Below are positions 22,924 to 30,776 of a DNA stretch of 64,000 bases, piece after piece. This DNA is from Ceriagrion tenellum (Eukaryota > Arthropoda > Insecta > Odonata > Coenagrionidae), in NCBI GenBank assembly GCA_963169105.1, contig OY720640.1:57041527-57105526 (forward strand). Reading direction: 5' to 3'. The notes under the pieces are model-generated. The model was given only the letters and a program-made list of their open reading frames with translations. It did not search any database and had not been told where the DNA came from. The translations under genes and the position numbers were made by a program. The first letter of the stretch is position 1; each line of letters starts with the position of its first letter.

Positions 22924-25900
22924 ATGCAGGATTCTGAATCTACAAAAATGTCATATTCCATATCCACTATCCTTAACAATTTTAATGCAGGGTGTTATGT
23001 GACCCCACAGGAGCTAGAACAGGCGTTTACGGATATCAATGAACGTGTTATATTTAATGATGAAGTGGTATATGATATCCAAACATACAACCACTTAAAG
23101 GATGCGTTAGACAAGGCAAAGGGTAGAAAATTTTGCTCCTATTGCGAAATCTATTATAATATAGACGAGGCAAACCCGCATGAAAACACGAACGCGCACC
23201 GGTTGAAAATTAACGAGCAGATAGGTAAAGGATTCAACGAAATCGAGTCAGCTATCAGATCTAGACTAAAGACGTTTTGGATTACTCCTGAAGAAGACGG
23301 TGGTCAGGACGTAGTTTCTTTTTTAAATATAATTCGAGACCAGCTTATAGATAAAATTAATGAACAGACAGTAGCTATCAACGCTATAAAATTCAATCTC
23401 GTTTTGATATGCAAATTTCGGAAGGGTGAAAATAATGAGTTAGATACATCGTTTAAAACTATGAATAGGAGAGTCTTGCTGACCGATCAAACAAACGAGA
23501 TCGTAGATGATGCGTTTTCAAAACTTTTAAAGGAAAAATCAGAATTTCAAGCTAAAGGATCCGGATGGTCTTTGTCCGAGGTTGTTGGCTTGGAATTACG
23601 AATTAACAAGTACAAGCCACTTAGAGGATCGACATACATCGATCTTCCAGCTAAGATTAAAAGTATACAAGCTGTTATCAATGTGAAGAACGAAGACTCA
23701 TACTGTTTCAAGTATGCTATTTGGGCAAAAAGCATTGCACAAAACCCACATCGAGTTTCAAAATACGATACCCCCACGTTTCGTTCAGGATATAATTGGA
23801 CATGCATCGAATATCCAGTCGATTTAAAAGACATTACAAAATTCGAACGTGCTAATAATATTTCGATCAATGTGTTTGGATTAGATGATAAAAACAACGT
23901 GTATCCATTAAAGATAGTTAATCAAGAACTTGAAGACCATCGCGACTTGTTGTACGTGACAAACGAGGAAACAGCCCATTATTGTTGGATCAAAAATTTT
24001 AATAGACTAGTTACCTCACAAATCACAAGATATGAGCATAGAATACACGTTTGTAAACGTTGTCTCACCCATTACCATGACGAGTCACGCCTCGAAGAAC
24101 ACAAACAATTATGCAGAGGGACTGGTGAGCCTAGCAAAATCATAATGCCGAACGAGAATGATAAAATTCTTAAATTTAAACACTTAAACCATTCTTTTAG
24201 AGTACCATTCGTCATCTACGCAGACTTTGAATGCCTCCTTGAGAACGTGAGCACTTGTGAGCCTAATCTTCACACCTCTTTTACTCACAAGTTACAAAAA
24301 CATACTCCATTTAGCTTTTGCTACATGATGATCACACCAGACGGATGCGAAGAGCCTAAGTTATATCGAGGACCAAACGCAGCACGAGTATTCATTCAAC
24401 GCATCAAAGATGAGGCTGATAAGATACTCGCGTTGTACAAGAATAACGTTCCGATGAATCCTCTCACCGTGGAGGAGGAAACTGCATTTAACGAGACCAC
24501 TGTATGCTACATTTGTGAGGGAGAACTGAATGGGGACCGAGTACGAGACCATGATCATTTAACAGGAAAATATAGAGGTCCAGCGCATTCGTTTTGCAAC
24601 TTGCAATACAAAATGCCAAATTTCCTCCCCGTTTTCATCCATAATCTTTCCTCATATGATAGTCATTTCATCGTACGTGAGCTAGACTATGATGATAGAC
24701 AAATATTCGTAATCCCCAATTCCGAAGAAAAGTACATATCATTTGCAAAGTCTATCGAGAACAATTTCAGCATTAAATTCATTGATACGTTCCGCTTCAT
24801 GTCCGCTTCACTGGCTTCACTGGTTGCAAATTTAACTGAGTTTAAATATACTAATATGATATTTTGTGAAAAGACAAATTTAGTCACTCGTAAGGGAGTG
24901 TACCCTTACGATTACACCGATTCGTGGGATAGATTAGAAGAAAAACAATTGCCAGCGAGAGAAAAGTTTTTTAGTAGACTCACAAACGAAGACGTATCGA
25001 ACGAAGATTATTCACACGCGTCTAAGGTATGGAATACATTTAAATGTCAAACACTAGGTGATTACAGTGATGTTTATTTGAAAAGCGATGTGACTCTATT
25101 AGCCGATGTTTTCGAAAACTTCCGCGATGTATGCTATGAGGCCTATAAACTTGACCCTGCGTGGTACTATACTGCCCCAGGTTTGACTTTTGATGCTATG
25201 CTGAAACATACCAAAGTCGAGCTTGAACTCTTAACAGACTACGATATGATGTTAATGATAGAAAAGGGCATTCGAGGTGGAATTTCACAATGCTGTAAGC
25301 GCTACTGTGAAGCGAACAATAAATACATGGAAAATTACGATTCAGATTTAGACACCACCTATATAACATATCTAGACGCAAACAACTTGTATGGCTGGGC
25401 TTTATCAAGGCCATTACCATATGCAAATTTTAGATGGCTCTCCGTTGACGAAATTGAACATTTTGATGCGACAGAAATTTCCGATGAAAACGAACAGGGA
25501 TATATTCTAGAGGTAGATCTCGAGTACCCACAGCCCCTACACGATACGCATTCCGATTTACCGCTATGTCCAGAGAACAAAATTCCACCCGGTGGAAAAC
25601 ATAAAAAGTTGATTACATCGCTCGAGGACCGGGCTAAATATATCATTCACTATGTCAACCTAAAGCAGGCTCTTTCACTAGGCATGAATCTCAAAAAAGT
25701 TCATAGAATAATAGAATTTAATCAATCACCTTGGTTAAAGTCGTACATTGATTTGAACACTGACCGAAGGATGAGAGCAGTTAATGACTTTGAGAAGGAC
25801 TTTTATAAGCTCATGAATAATGCCGTATTTGGCAAGACCATGGAGAATGTGCGCAAAAGAATAAATATGCAATTAGTGACAGAAGAAAAAAAAATACAAA

Positions 25901-26622
25901 AGTTGATCAATAAATCTACATTTTTGGACAGAACGATTTTTAACGAGTCTTTGGTTGCCATTCACATGCGTAAGGCTACTATTAAAATGAACAAGCCAAT
26001 ATATATAGGTTTCTGTGTGCTGGACCTAAGTAAGACGTTAATGTATGATTTTCACTACAAGAAAATGTTAACAAAATATGGAAAGCGATTGAAATTGGCG
26101 TACGCCGATACAGATTCCCTAATATATGAAATTACCACCGCTGATGCATACAGGGATATTCTAGATGATATAGACGCATTCGATACCTCAAACTATCCAA
26201 AAGACCATCCATGTTATTCAGATAAGAACAAAAAAGTAATAGGTAAATTCAAAGACGAATGCGATGGACGAGTAATGACTCATTTCATCGGACTGCGAAG
26301 TAAACTCTATTCATACAAGGTTCTCGGTTCCAAAGAAAAGAAGAAAGCGAAAGGGATAACTAGAGCAGTAATAGAAAAAGGTTTAAAATTTGACGACTAC
26401 GTGCGATGCCTTCGCGAAAATTCAGCAGAGTTTCGTAAAATGAGAGTCATACGAAGTAAGAAACATGAGATTTACACCATGGAAATGAATAAGGTAACGC
26501 TCAATTCCACTGATGATAAACGATACATTTGTGAGGATGGAATTAACACGCTTGCTTGGGGTCACTATAAAATTCCCCGAAAACGAACGCACGACGAGGC
26601 ATTTAGTGATGAGGAAACTTGA
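22924..26622 (+). CDS. POLB: Protein-primed family B DNA polymerase with endonuclease VII-like insert
   Basis: Replicates the element from its ends using a protein primer, as known for the family. Numbering from the ATG at 22924 (1,232 aa): zinc-finger-like C71/C74/H86/H92 and C377/C380/H393/C397; exonuclease DFE at 434-436; an HNH/endonuclease VII-like insert with C528/C531, DHDH 542-545 and C558; NLSSYD 574-579; exonuclease III Y718xxxD722; polymerase motif A D818...NLYG; motif B K962...NNAVFGK to 971; motif C YADTD 1060-1064; KLY 1127-1129. All catalytic residues are present and the frame is open. Because the splice acceptor at 22929 would remove the first ATG, the real start may be the ATG at 22948 (1,224 aa). 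A polyadenylation signal AATAAA follows at 26628. Its ATPase neighbour starts 47 bp downstream. Confidence 0.97.
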   Translation: MQDSESTKMSYSISTILNNFNAGCYVTPQELEQAFTDINERVIFNDEVVYDIQTYNHLKDALDKAKGRKFCSYCEIYYNIDEANPHENTNAHRLKINEQIGKGFNEIESAIRSRLKTFWITPEEDGGQDVVSFLNIIRDQLIDKINEQTVAINAIKFNLVLICKFRKGENNELDTSFKTMNRRVLLTDQTNEIVDDAFSKLLKEKSEFQAKGSGWSLSEVVGLELRINKYKPLRGSTYIDLPAKIKSIQAVINVKNEDSYCFKYAIWAKSIAQNPHRVSKYDTPTFRSGYNWTCIEYPVDLKDITKFERANNISINVFGLDDKNNVYPLKIVNQELEDHRDLLYVTNEETAHYCWIKNFNRLVTSQITRYEHRIHVCKRCLTHYHDESRLEEHKQLCRGTGEPSKIIMPNENDKILKFKHLNHSFRVPFVIYADFECLLENVSTCEPNLHTSFTHKLQKHTPFSFCYMMITPDGCEEPKLYRGPNAARVFIQRIKDEADKILALYKNNVPMNPLTVEEETAFNETTVCYICEGELNGDRVRDHDHLTGKYRGPAHSFCNLQYKMPNFLPVFIHNLSSYDSHFIVRELDYDDRQIFVIPNSEEKYISFAKSIENNFSIKFIDTFRFMSASLASLVANLTEFKYTNMIFCEKTNLVTRKGVYPYDYTDSWDRLEEKQLPAREKFFSRLTNEDVSNEDYSHASKVWNTFKCQTLGDYSDVYLKSDVTLLADVFENFRDVCYEAYKLDPAWYYTAPGLTFDAMLKHTKVELELLTDYDMMLMIEKGIRGGISQCCKRYCEANNKYMENYDSDLDTTYITYLDANNLYGWALSRPLPYANFRWLSVDEIEHFDATEISDENEQGYILEVDLEYPQPLHDTHSDLPLCPENKIPPGGKHKKLITSLEDRAKYIIHYVNLKQALSLGMNLKKVHRIIEFNQSPWLKSYIDLNTDRRMRAVNDFEKDFYKLMNNAVFGKTMENVRKRINMQLVTEEKKIQKLINKSTFLDRTIFNESLVAIHMRKATIKMNKPIYIGFCVLDLSKTLMYDFHYKKMLTKYGKRLKLAYADTDSLIYEITTADAYRDILDDIDAFDTSNYPKDHPCYSDKNKKVIGKFKDECDGRVMTHFIGLRSKLYSYKVLGSKEKKKAKGITRAVIEKGLKFDDYVRCLRENSAEFRKMRVIRSKKHEIYTMEMNKVTLNSTDDKRYICEDGINTLAWGHYKIPRKRTHDEAFSDEET

Positions 26623-26627
26623 ACATT

Positions 26628-26633
26628 AATAAA
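26628..26633 (+). terminator. Polyadenylation signal after the polymerase gene
   Basis: AATAAA begins 6 bp after the stop codon and 42 bp before the ATPase start. It could end the polymerase transcript. Confidence 0.5.
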
Positions 26634-26669
26634 AACATGATATGATAAAACACACTTCCAGTCTCAACC

Positions 26670-27326
26670 ATGACGTTAGTCTGGAAACATCCGTTTACCT
26701 GCATCTGCGCAGGTCCATCAGGATGTGGAAAGACGACCTTTGTAACGAAATTCATTGAAAATTTACATTGTATGATAGATCACGACATTGATGAAATAGT
26801 ATGGTGTTGCAGCCCAGGAAGCGAGCCAGATATAGAACACGAACTACTGAGCATACACTACGAAATACCGTCTTTTGAGGAATTTGGAGGTGCACCAATC
26901 TTGTGCGTTATCGATGATTTAATGAGCGAGGGAGCATACAGTAAAGACGTGTGCAAACTGTTCACGAGAGGAAGTCCTCATTTTAACATTTCAGTGTTTT
27001 TAATCACGCAGAATATTTTCTATCAAAGCACACAATCGAGGAACATTTCGCTGAATGCAAAGTACATAGTATCGTTCAAAAATCCGCGAGATCAATTACA
27101 ATTCGGTCATTTGGCTCGACAGGTGTATCCAAAAAATTCGCAGGAGTTGGAAAGGGTATATAAGGAATCGACGGAAGATCCATTCGGTTATTTGGTCCTA
27201 GACCTCAGGCAGGACACTGACGATAGATTTCGTTTTCGAACGAGCATATTCCCCTACGACTACGACGACGAAGTCATCGTAACCGTAGTCTACATGCCTG
27301 TACGTAATGAACAGGTTGAAGAGTAA
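26670..27326 (+). CDS. ATP: Genome-packaging ATPase (FtsK/HerA superfamily)
   Basis: A 218-aa P-loop ATPase of the A32-like group that pumps DNA into capsids in Polintons and related viruses. Walker A is GPSGCGKTT at residues 15-23. Walker B is LCVIDD ending at residue 83. A TQN sensor-like motif lies at 113-115. The length is usual for the family. The stop overlaps the next ORF by 20 bp in another frame. Confidence 0.93.
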   Translation: MTLVWKHPFTCICAGPSGCGKTTFVTKFIENLHCMIDHDIDEIVWCCSPGSEPDIEHELLSIHYEIPSFEEFGGAPILCVIDDLMSEGAYSKDVCKLFTRGSPHFNISVFLITQNIFYQSTQSRNISLNAKYIVSFKNPRDQLQFGHLARQVYPKNSQELERVYKESTEDPFGYLVLDLRQDTDDRFRFRTSIFPYDYDDEVIVTVVYMPVRNEQVEE

Positions 27327-27633
27327 TAAACATTTGCTCCATGCGTTAAAGTGTGCAAGGCCTAAATTACGCTCCGCGATATTGAAATCTTCAGACAACG
27401 AATTAATTAAAGCCATATGCGATTGCTGTTTGAACACCATAAACGGGAACCATAAGATAGATCATAGGTTAAAACGAAAACTATCCAAACATCGTAACAC
27501 GTTGAGAAAGTTGGCAACGCGGGGAACGGGTGTGAAGAGAAAACGAGCCCTTCTCATACAAAAGGGTGGTTTTTTACCATTATTATTGGGGTCAATTTTA
27601 AGCGGCGTCATCGGTAGCCTGCTAGGAAAATGA
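27307..27633 (+). CDS. Small basic protein with hydrophobic tail, virion component candidate
   Basis: 108 aa. Residues 1-85 are strongly basic (KRKLSKHRNTLRKL-type runs) with a CDCC cluster around residue 38-41. Residues 87-108 are a Gly-rich hydrophobic stretch (GGFLPLLLGSILSGVIGSLL). Similar small proteins are a recurrent part of Polinton/adintovirus gene sets, where they have been compared with adenovirus core proteins. A role in DNA condensation or membrane disruption is inference. It overlaps the ATPase by 20 bp at the front, and its stop overlaps the next start as ATGA. Confidence 0.75.
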   Translation: MNRLKSNKHLLHALKCARPKLRSAILKSSDNELIKAICDCCLNTINGNHKIDHRLKRKLSKHRNTLRKLATRGTGVKRKRALLIQKGGFLPLLLGSILSGVIGSLLGK

Positions 27634-28160
27634 GCTTGCGTAAAATGCTCGTAGTGAGTCCAGAAGTATTCGAGCGAGGTCATATGAAGGCAAGGTTGAG
27701 CGCATTAGATAAGGAAATGAAAGGTGTGTTGGCCAAGAAAGGAATCAAGGACGTAGACAAGTGGCATTCATACAAAAGAATACTCGATAAATATATGAGC
27801 ACGCTTTCCGACATCAATTCTCCCATACACGTTCCGATAGTAAAACCTTTGACTCAGAACATACCACATACAAGGTCGGGGGAGGAGGAGCGGGATGAGA
27901 GAGTTCATGCATTGAAGAAATCCTTAGCTGAAGTTAAAAAAGTAAACGCCGATTTAGATTCGACATGGGAACGCATAAACGAAAGACTAGGAGCGATGGA
28001 AAGTCTGTCACGAACACCCAACGTAAAAAAGATGCGAAAAAGAAAGCGGTCGGTGGCAGGAAAAACGTCAACAAAGATGCCGTCTCCCATAGATTTACCA
28101 AGAAGAAGCAAGCGCAAAATAAAAAAGAAATCGTTCGGACCAGAGTGGGTGACGACGTAA
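27630..28160 (+). CDS. Conserved Polinton protein with coiled coil and basic C-terminus
   Basis: 176 aa. The N-terminal part (RKMLVVSPEVFERG, then LDKEMKGVLAKKGI, DVDKWHSYKRILDKYM) resembles a protein I recall from many arthropod Polintons; function unknown. Residues about 88-122 predict a coiled coil. The last 45 residues are Lys/Arg-rich and could bind DNA or enter the nucleus. It starts on the stop of the previous gene (ATGA). Its final 196 bp are read in another frame as the start of the integrase. An A-AAA-AAG heptamer in its frame at 28025-28031 could allow -1 frameshifting into the integrase. Confidence 0.75.
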   Translation: MSLRKMLVVSPEVFERGHMKARLSALDKEMKGVLAKKGIKDVDKWHSYKRILDKYMSTLSDINSPIHVPIVKPLTQNIPHTRSGEEERDERVHALKKSLAEVKKVNADLDSTWERINERLGAMESLSRTPNVKKMRKRKRSVAGKTSTKMPSPIDLPRRSKRKIKKKSFGPEWVTT

Positions 28161-29200
28161 TCGATAGAGTGTACAACGATCCTGCACATCCGGCAAGTTT
28201 TTCAACACTCGATAAATTACACAAAGCGACTAGGATTCCGAGAAACACATTACGCGAGTGGCTAGATTCTCAGGAGGCGTATACTCTCCATAGACAGGCG
28301 AGGAAAAGATTTCCCCGAAATCGCTACGACGTGACCTACATTGACGAGTGCTGGCAATGTGATTTGAATGATTTGCAAAGTTTGAAGAAGTTCAACAGAG
28401 GGTATTGTTACATTTTGACTGTGATAGACTTGTTTTCCAGGTACACCTGGGCTAGAGCTATACGAAGTAAACGAGCGGATGAAATAGTCAACGCTTTCAA
28501 GGATATATTTCGCGAGAGAAAGCCGTTGAAAATTCAGAGCGATAAGGGAAGTGAATTTGTCAACGCCAAATTTAAAGATTTTCTCTCACGTTGTGGAGTG
28601 AAATTTTACACTACAAATAATCCGGACATAAAAGCCAGCCTCGTGGAACGATTCAATCGCACTCTAAAAACTAAAATGTACAAGTATTTTACAAAATACG
28701 ACACTTTTAATTACATCGATGTGCTTCCAAAACTCGTGAGTAGTTATAACAATAGCGTTCATTCGAGTATAGGCATCGCACCCTCCAAGGTGAACGCAAA
28801 GAATGCGTTTGCGGTCGCCAGCCGGAGAAGAAATGTTGTGAAAAAAAAGTATACAAAATTTAAAATCGACGATCACGTGAGGATTAGCAAAGAGCGGCTT
28901 CCGTTCGCTAAAGGTTACACTGCTAATTACACCAGAGAAATATTTAGAGTAGTAGGCATAGATAGTACAAGAGAAATACCAACTTATAAGTTGCAGGATA
29001 TGAATGGGGAGAATATAAGCGGAAGTTTTTACGCGCAAGAGTTAGTCGAGGTGAGCGTTTCCGCAGAGACGGAATATAGGATCGAGAAGATTTTGAGGCG
29101 TAGAGGACGTGCTCCCAATCTCGAATATTTTGTTAAGTGGGAAGGATACCCGAAATCATTTAACTCTTGGGTTGCGGCTTCTTCCGTGCGTAAATTATGA
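27965..29200 (+). CDS. INT: Integrase, DD35E retroviral type with chromodomain
   Basis: 411 aa. It joins element ends to host DNA, giving the 6-bp duplication. The N-terminal 60 residues are highly basic. Residues 66-118 form a helix-rich segment with the family's DPAHPASF...TLHRQARKRFPRN text. The catalytic core has D133, D193 and E229, with exactly 35 residues between the last two. The C-terminus (371-408) is a chromodomain with the YRIEKIL...YFVKWEGYP...SW signature. The chromodomain may steer insertion to methylated histones (known for other integrases, inferred here). The only ATG in frame is 27965, inside the preceding gene. It ends in an ATGA overlap with the next gene. Confidence 0.95.
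   Translation: MGTHKRKTRSDGKSVTNTQRKKDAKKKAVGGRKNVNKDAVSHRFTKKKQAQNKKEIVRTRVGDDVIDRVYNDPAHPASFSTLDKLHKATRIPRNTLREWLDSQEAYTLHRQARKRFPRNRYDVTYIDECWQCDLNDLQSLKKFNRGYCYILTVIDLFSRYTWARAIRSKRADEIVNAFKDIFRERKPLKIQSDKGSEFVNAKFKDFLSRCGVKFYTTNNPDIKASLVERFNRTLKTKMYKYFTKYDTFNYIDVLPKLVSSYNNSVHSSIGIAPSKVNAKNAFAVASRRRNVVKKKYTKFKIDDHVRISKERLPFAKGYTANYTREIFRVVGIDSTREIPTYKLQDMNGENISGSFYAQELVEVSVSAETEYRIEKILRRRGRAPNLEYFVKWEGYPKSFNSWVAASSVRKL
28025..28031 (+). promoter_or_regulatory. Candidate -1 frameshift heptamer A AAA AAG
   Basis: In the frame of the 27630-28160 gene, the codons are gtA AAA AAG, a canonical -1 slippery site. It lies within the 196-bp overlap, and the -1 frame is that of the integrase. No downstream pseudoknot has been demonstrated, and the region is A-rich, so chance is possible. 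Confidence 0.35.
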
Positions 29201-30303
29201 ACGAGTTTTACCTGACGTTACCAAGCGATAGCTCTCGCGAATTCTTTCCCCAAAACACAATAGCTTATTATCGTGCAAAACTGAGTCATCGTATCGATTT
29301 AGAAAATGATGAATGGCTTGTAGGTTTGGCGGAGATTTCGATACCGTCAATCGATTTAGAAGATATAGCTCCGACTCATCCTCCAACCGATTTGATTGAA
29401 TTAGAAGAGGGAGCTTCAACTCGTAAAGATGAAGGTAGTGTAGTAGAAAAGATAGGTCCTGCTAATCCTCCAACCCATTTAATTGGAGGGGAAGAGGAAG
29501 CTTTAACTCGTAAAGATAACAGAACACGAACAGAGGAAGGGTTAGTTAGAGGAGAAGAAGGTGGACCCGGGGATGGTCGAGTCAAAATTGCGATAGAAAA
29601 AGGTCTTTTCTTCGAGATTCCGCAAGGAACGTACGGAAGCGTATGTTTTGCTTTTGCTTCGTCATTTACTGCTACCCCCCGCCGTATAAGGGATAAAATA
29701 GTAAACAATATCATGCGTTCTGTAGATGAATTAGCAATACGAGATGGACAGGTAGGTGTAAACGAACGAAGTTTACCAGACTCAGTCATAATAAGAGCAA
29801 AGGATGTCACATATTCACTACCATCAGGAGTCTATGACTCATTCGGAGACTTAATTAAAATATCTTTAGAGGGTTTTTCTAGCGCAGGACAAAAAAAGAT
29901 AAAAGAGGAATGGGGATTATTATCGTCTTTCCTGATTCGGATGACGGGTGAAGATGATGATGCAAACGTACAAAATATATTCAGCAATGTTAAAACAACT
30001 TTCTCAAAATCGAGTGGTAAACGAGGGAGGAGAAGTATAACTCCGGCTCCTAAAAACATTTACGTGTACACCGACATTATTAAGCCACAGTTTGTGGGTG
30101 ATTCATTGAGTCGCTGTTTACGCATACTAAATACTCGAGTTGGGGGATATCAAGTATTCAATCCGATTTTCTATTATCCCGTCGAGAAGAACAGCATTGA
30201 AAGCGTTGAGATTTTAATGACCGATAAACTGGGTGAGGCTATTCCATTTCATAGTGGGATACAATCTTCAATAGTGGTGTTACATTTTATAAAAAAGAAG
30301 TAA
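29197..30303 (+). CDS. Penton-like minor capsid protein candidate
   Basis: 368 aa. The N-terminus (EFYLTLPSDSS...NTIAYYRAKLSHRIDL...WLVGLAEISIPS) and the C-terminus (KNIYVYTDIIKPQFVGDS...ILMTDKLGEAIPF...VVLHF) match a conserved beta-rich protein that I recall beside the capsid gene in arthropod Polintons. Minor capsid/penton is the best guess, because the double-jelly-roll major capsid gene is separate. Residues 58-116 contain a tandem duplication (PTHPPTDLIELEE...STRKD / PANPPTHLIGGEE...LTRKD) making an acidic insert. It starts on the integrase stop. Confidence 0.65.
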   Translation: MNEFYLTLPSDSSREFFPQNTIAYYRAKLSHRIDLENDEWLVGLAEISIPSIDLEDIAPTHPPTDLIELEEGASTRKDEGSVVEKIGPANPPTHLIGGEEEALTRKDNRTRTEEGLVRGEEGGPGDGRVKIAIEKGLFFEIPQGTYGSVCFAFASSFTATPRRIRDKIVNNIMRSVDELAIRDGQVGVNERSLPDSVIIRAKDVTYSLPSGVYDSFGDLIKISLEGFSSAGQKKIKEEWGLLSSFLIRMTGEDDDANVQNIFSNVKTTFSKSSGKRGRRSITPAPKNIYVYTDIIKPQFVGDSLSRCLRILNTRVGGYQVFNPIFYYPVEKNSIESVEILMTDKLGEAIPFHSGIQSSIVVLHFIKKK

Positions 30304-30332
30304 TTTAGATTAGTTCGTCATTAAGCAACGAG

Positions 30333-30776
30333 ATGGCTGCGGTAGCGGATCGTTATTATGCATACTATGCAAGACAGGTGGGAGGTGAGGTGGGACCAAT
30401 ATATCGAGCATCATATCGCGTGCAAAAAGGCAGGGGTATTGGGAGTTTTCTAGCCGGTCTATGGCGATTTACGAAACCGTTATTATTTAGCGGACTTAAG
30501 ACTGTAGGGAAAGAGGTCGCGACTGCGGGGGCTGCTGCCCTCGACGATCTTGGCACAAAACCGGTAAAAGAGATATTACGCAATAGAATAAACGAAGCAG
30601 GACAGAATTTGAAGCGTAAAGCGGAAGAGAAGTTACAGGGCATGAAAGGTGGGAGATTGAAGGTTCCAAAACGTCCTCGCTTGATTGAAATAAAACCACC
30701 AAGTGGTAAGAAAAAGCGGCATTCAACGAGAGGGCGAAGAGCGAAGAAGGTCGCGCCGAGAGATATTTTTTCATAA
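30333..30776 (+). CDS. pVI-like virion protein with amphipathic segment
   Basis: 147 aa. Residues 33-60 (GRGIGSFLAGLWRFTKPLLF) form a Gly-led amphipathic or hydrophobic helix. This is followed by the family's VGKE...LKRKAEEKLQ text and a Lys/Arg-rich tail ending RRAKKVAPRDIF. The same architecture is widespread in Polintons and recalls the adenovirus membrane-lytic protein VI (comparison, not proof). MKGG at 104-107 matches the (M/I/L)XGG|X recognition pattern of adenain-type proteases, so the tail may be cleaved by the neighbouring protease. The stop TAA shares its A with the next ATG. Confidence 0.72.
   Translation: MAAVADRYYAYYARQVGGEVGPIYRASYRVQKGRGIGSFLAGLWRFTKPLLFSGLKTVGKEVATAGAAALDDLGTKPVKEILRNRINEAGQNLKRKAEEKLQGMKGGRLKVPKRPRLIEIKPPSGKKKRHSTRGRRAKKVAPRDIFS

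Larger units (their letters stand above)
21764..22929 (+). other. Putative leader intron of the polymerase gene
   Basis: 1,166 bp from gtaaat to a pyrimidine-rich acceptor (ttttctctcctcttcatgcag at the 3' end, AG at 22928-22929). It has no ORF of note and contains a 176-bp sequence present twice. The acceptor falls inside the longest ATG-initiated ORF. Splicing here would move translation initiation to the ATG at 22948. Confidence 0.5.
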
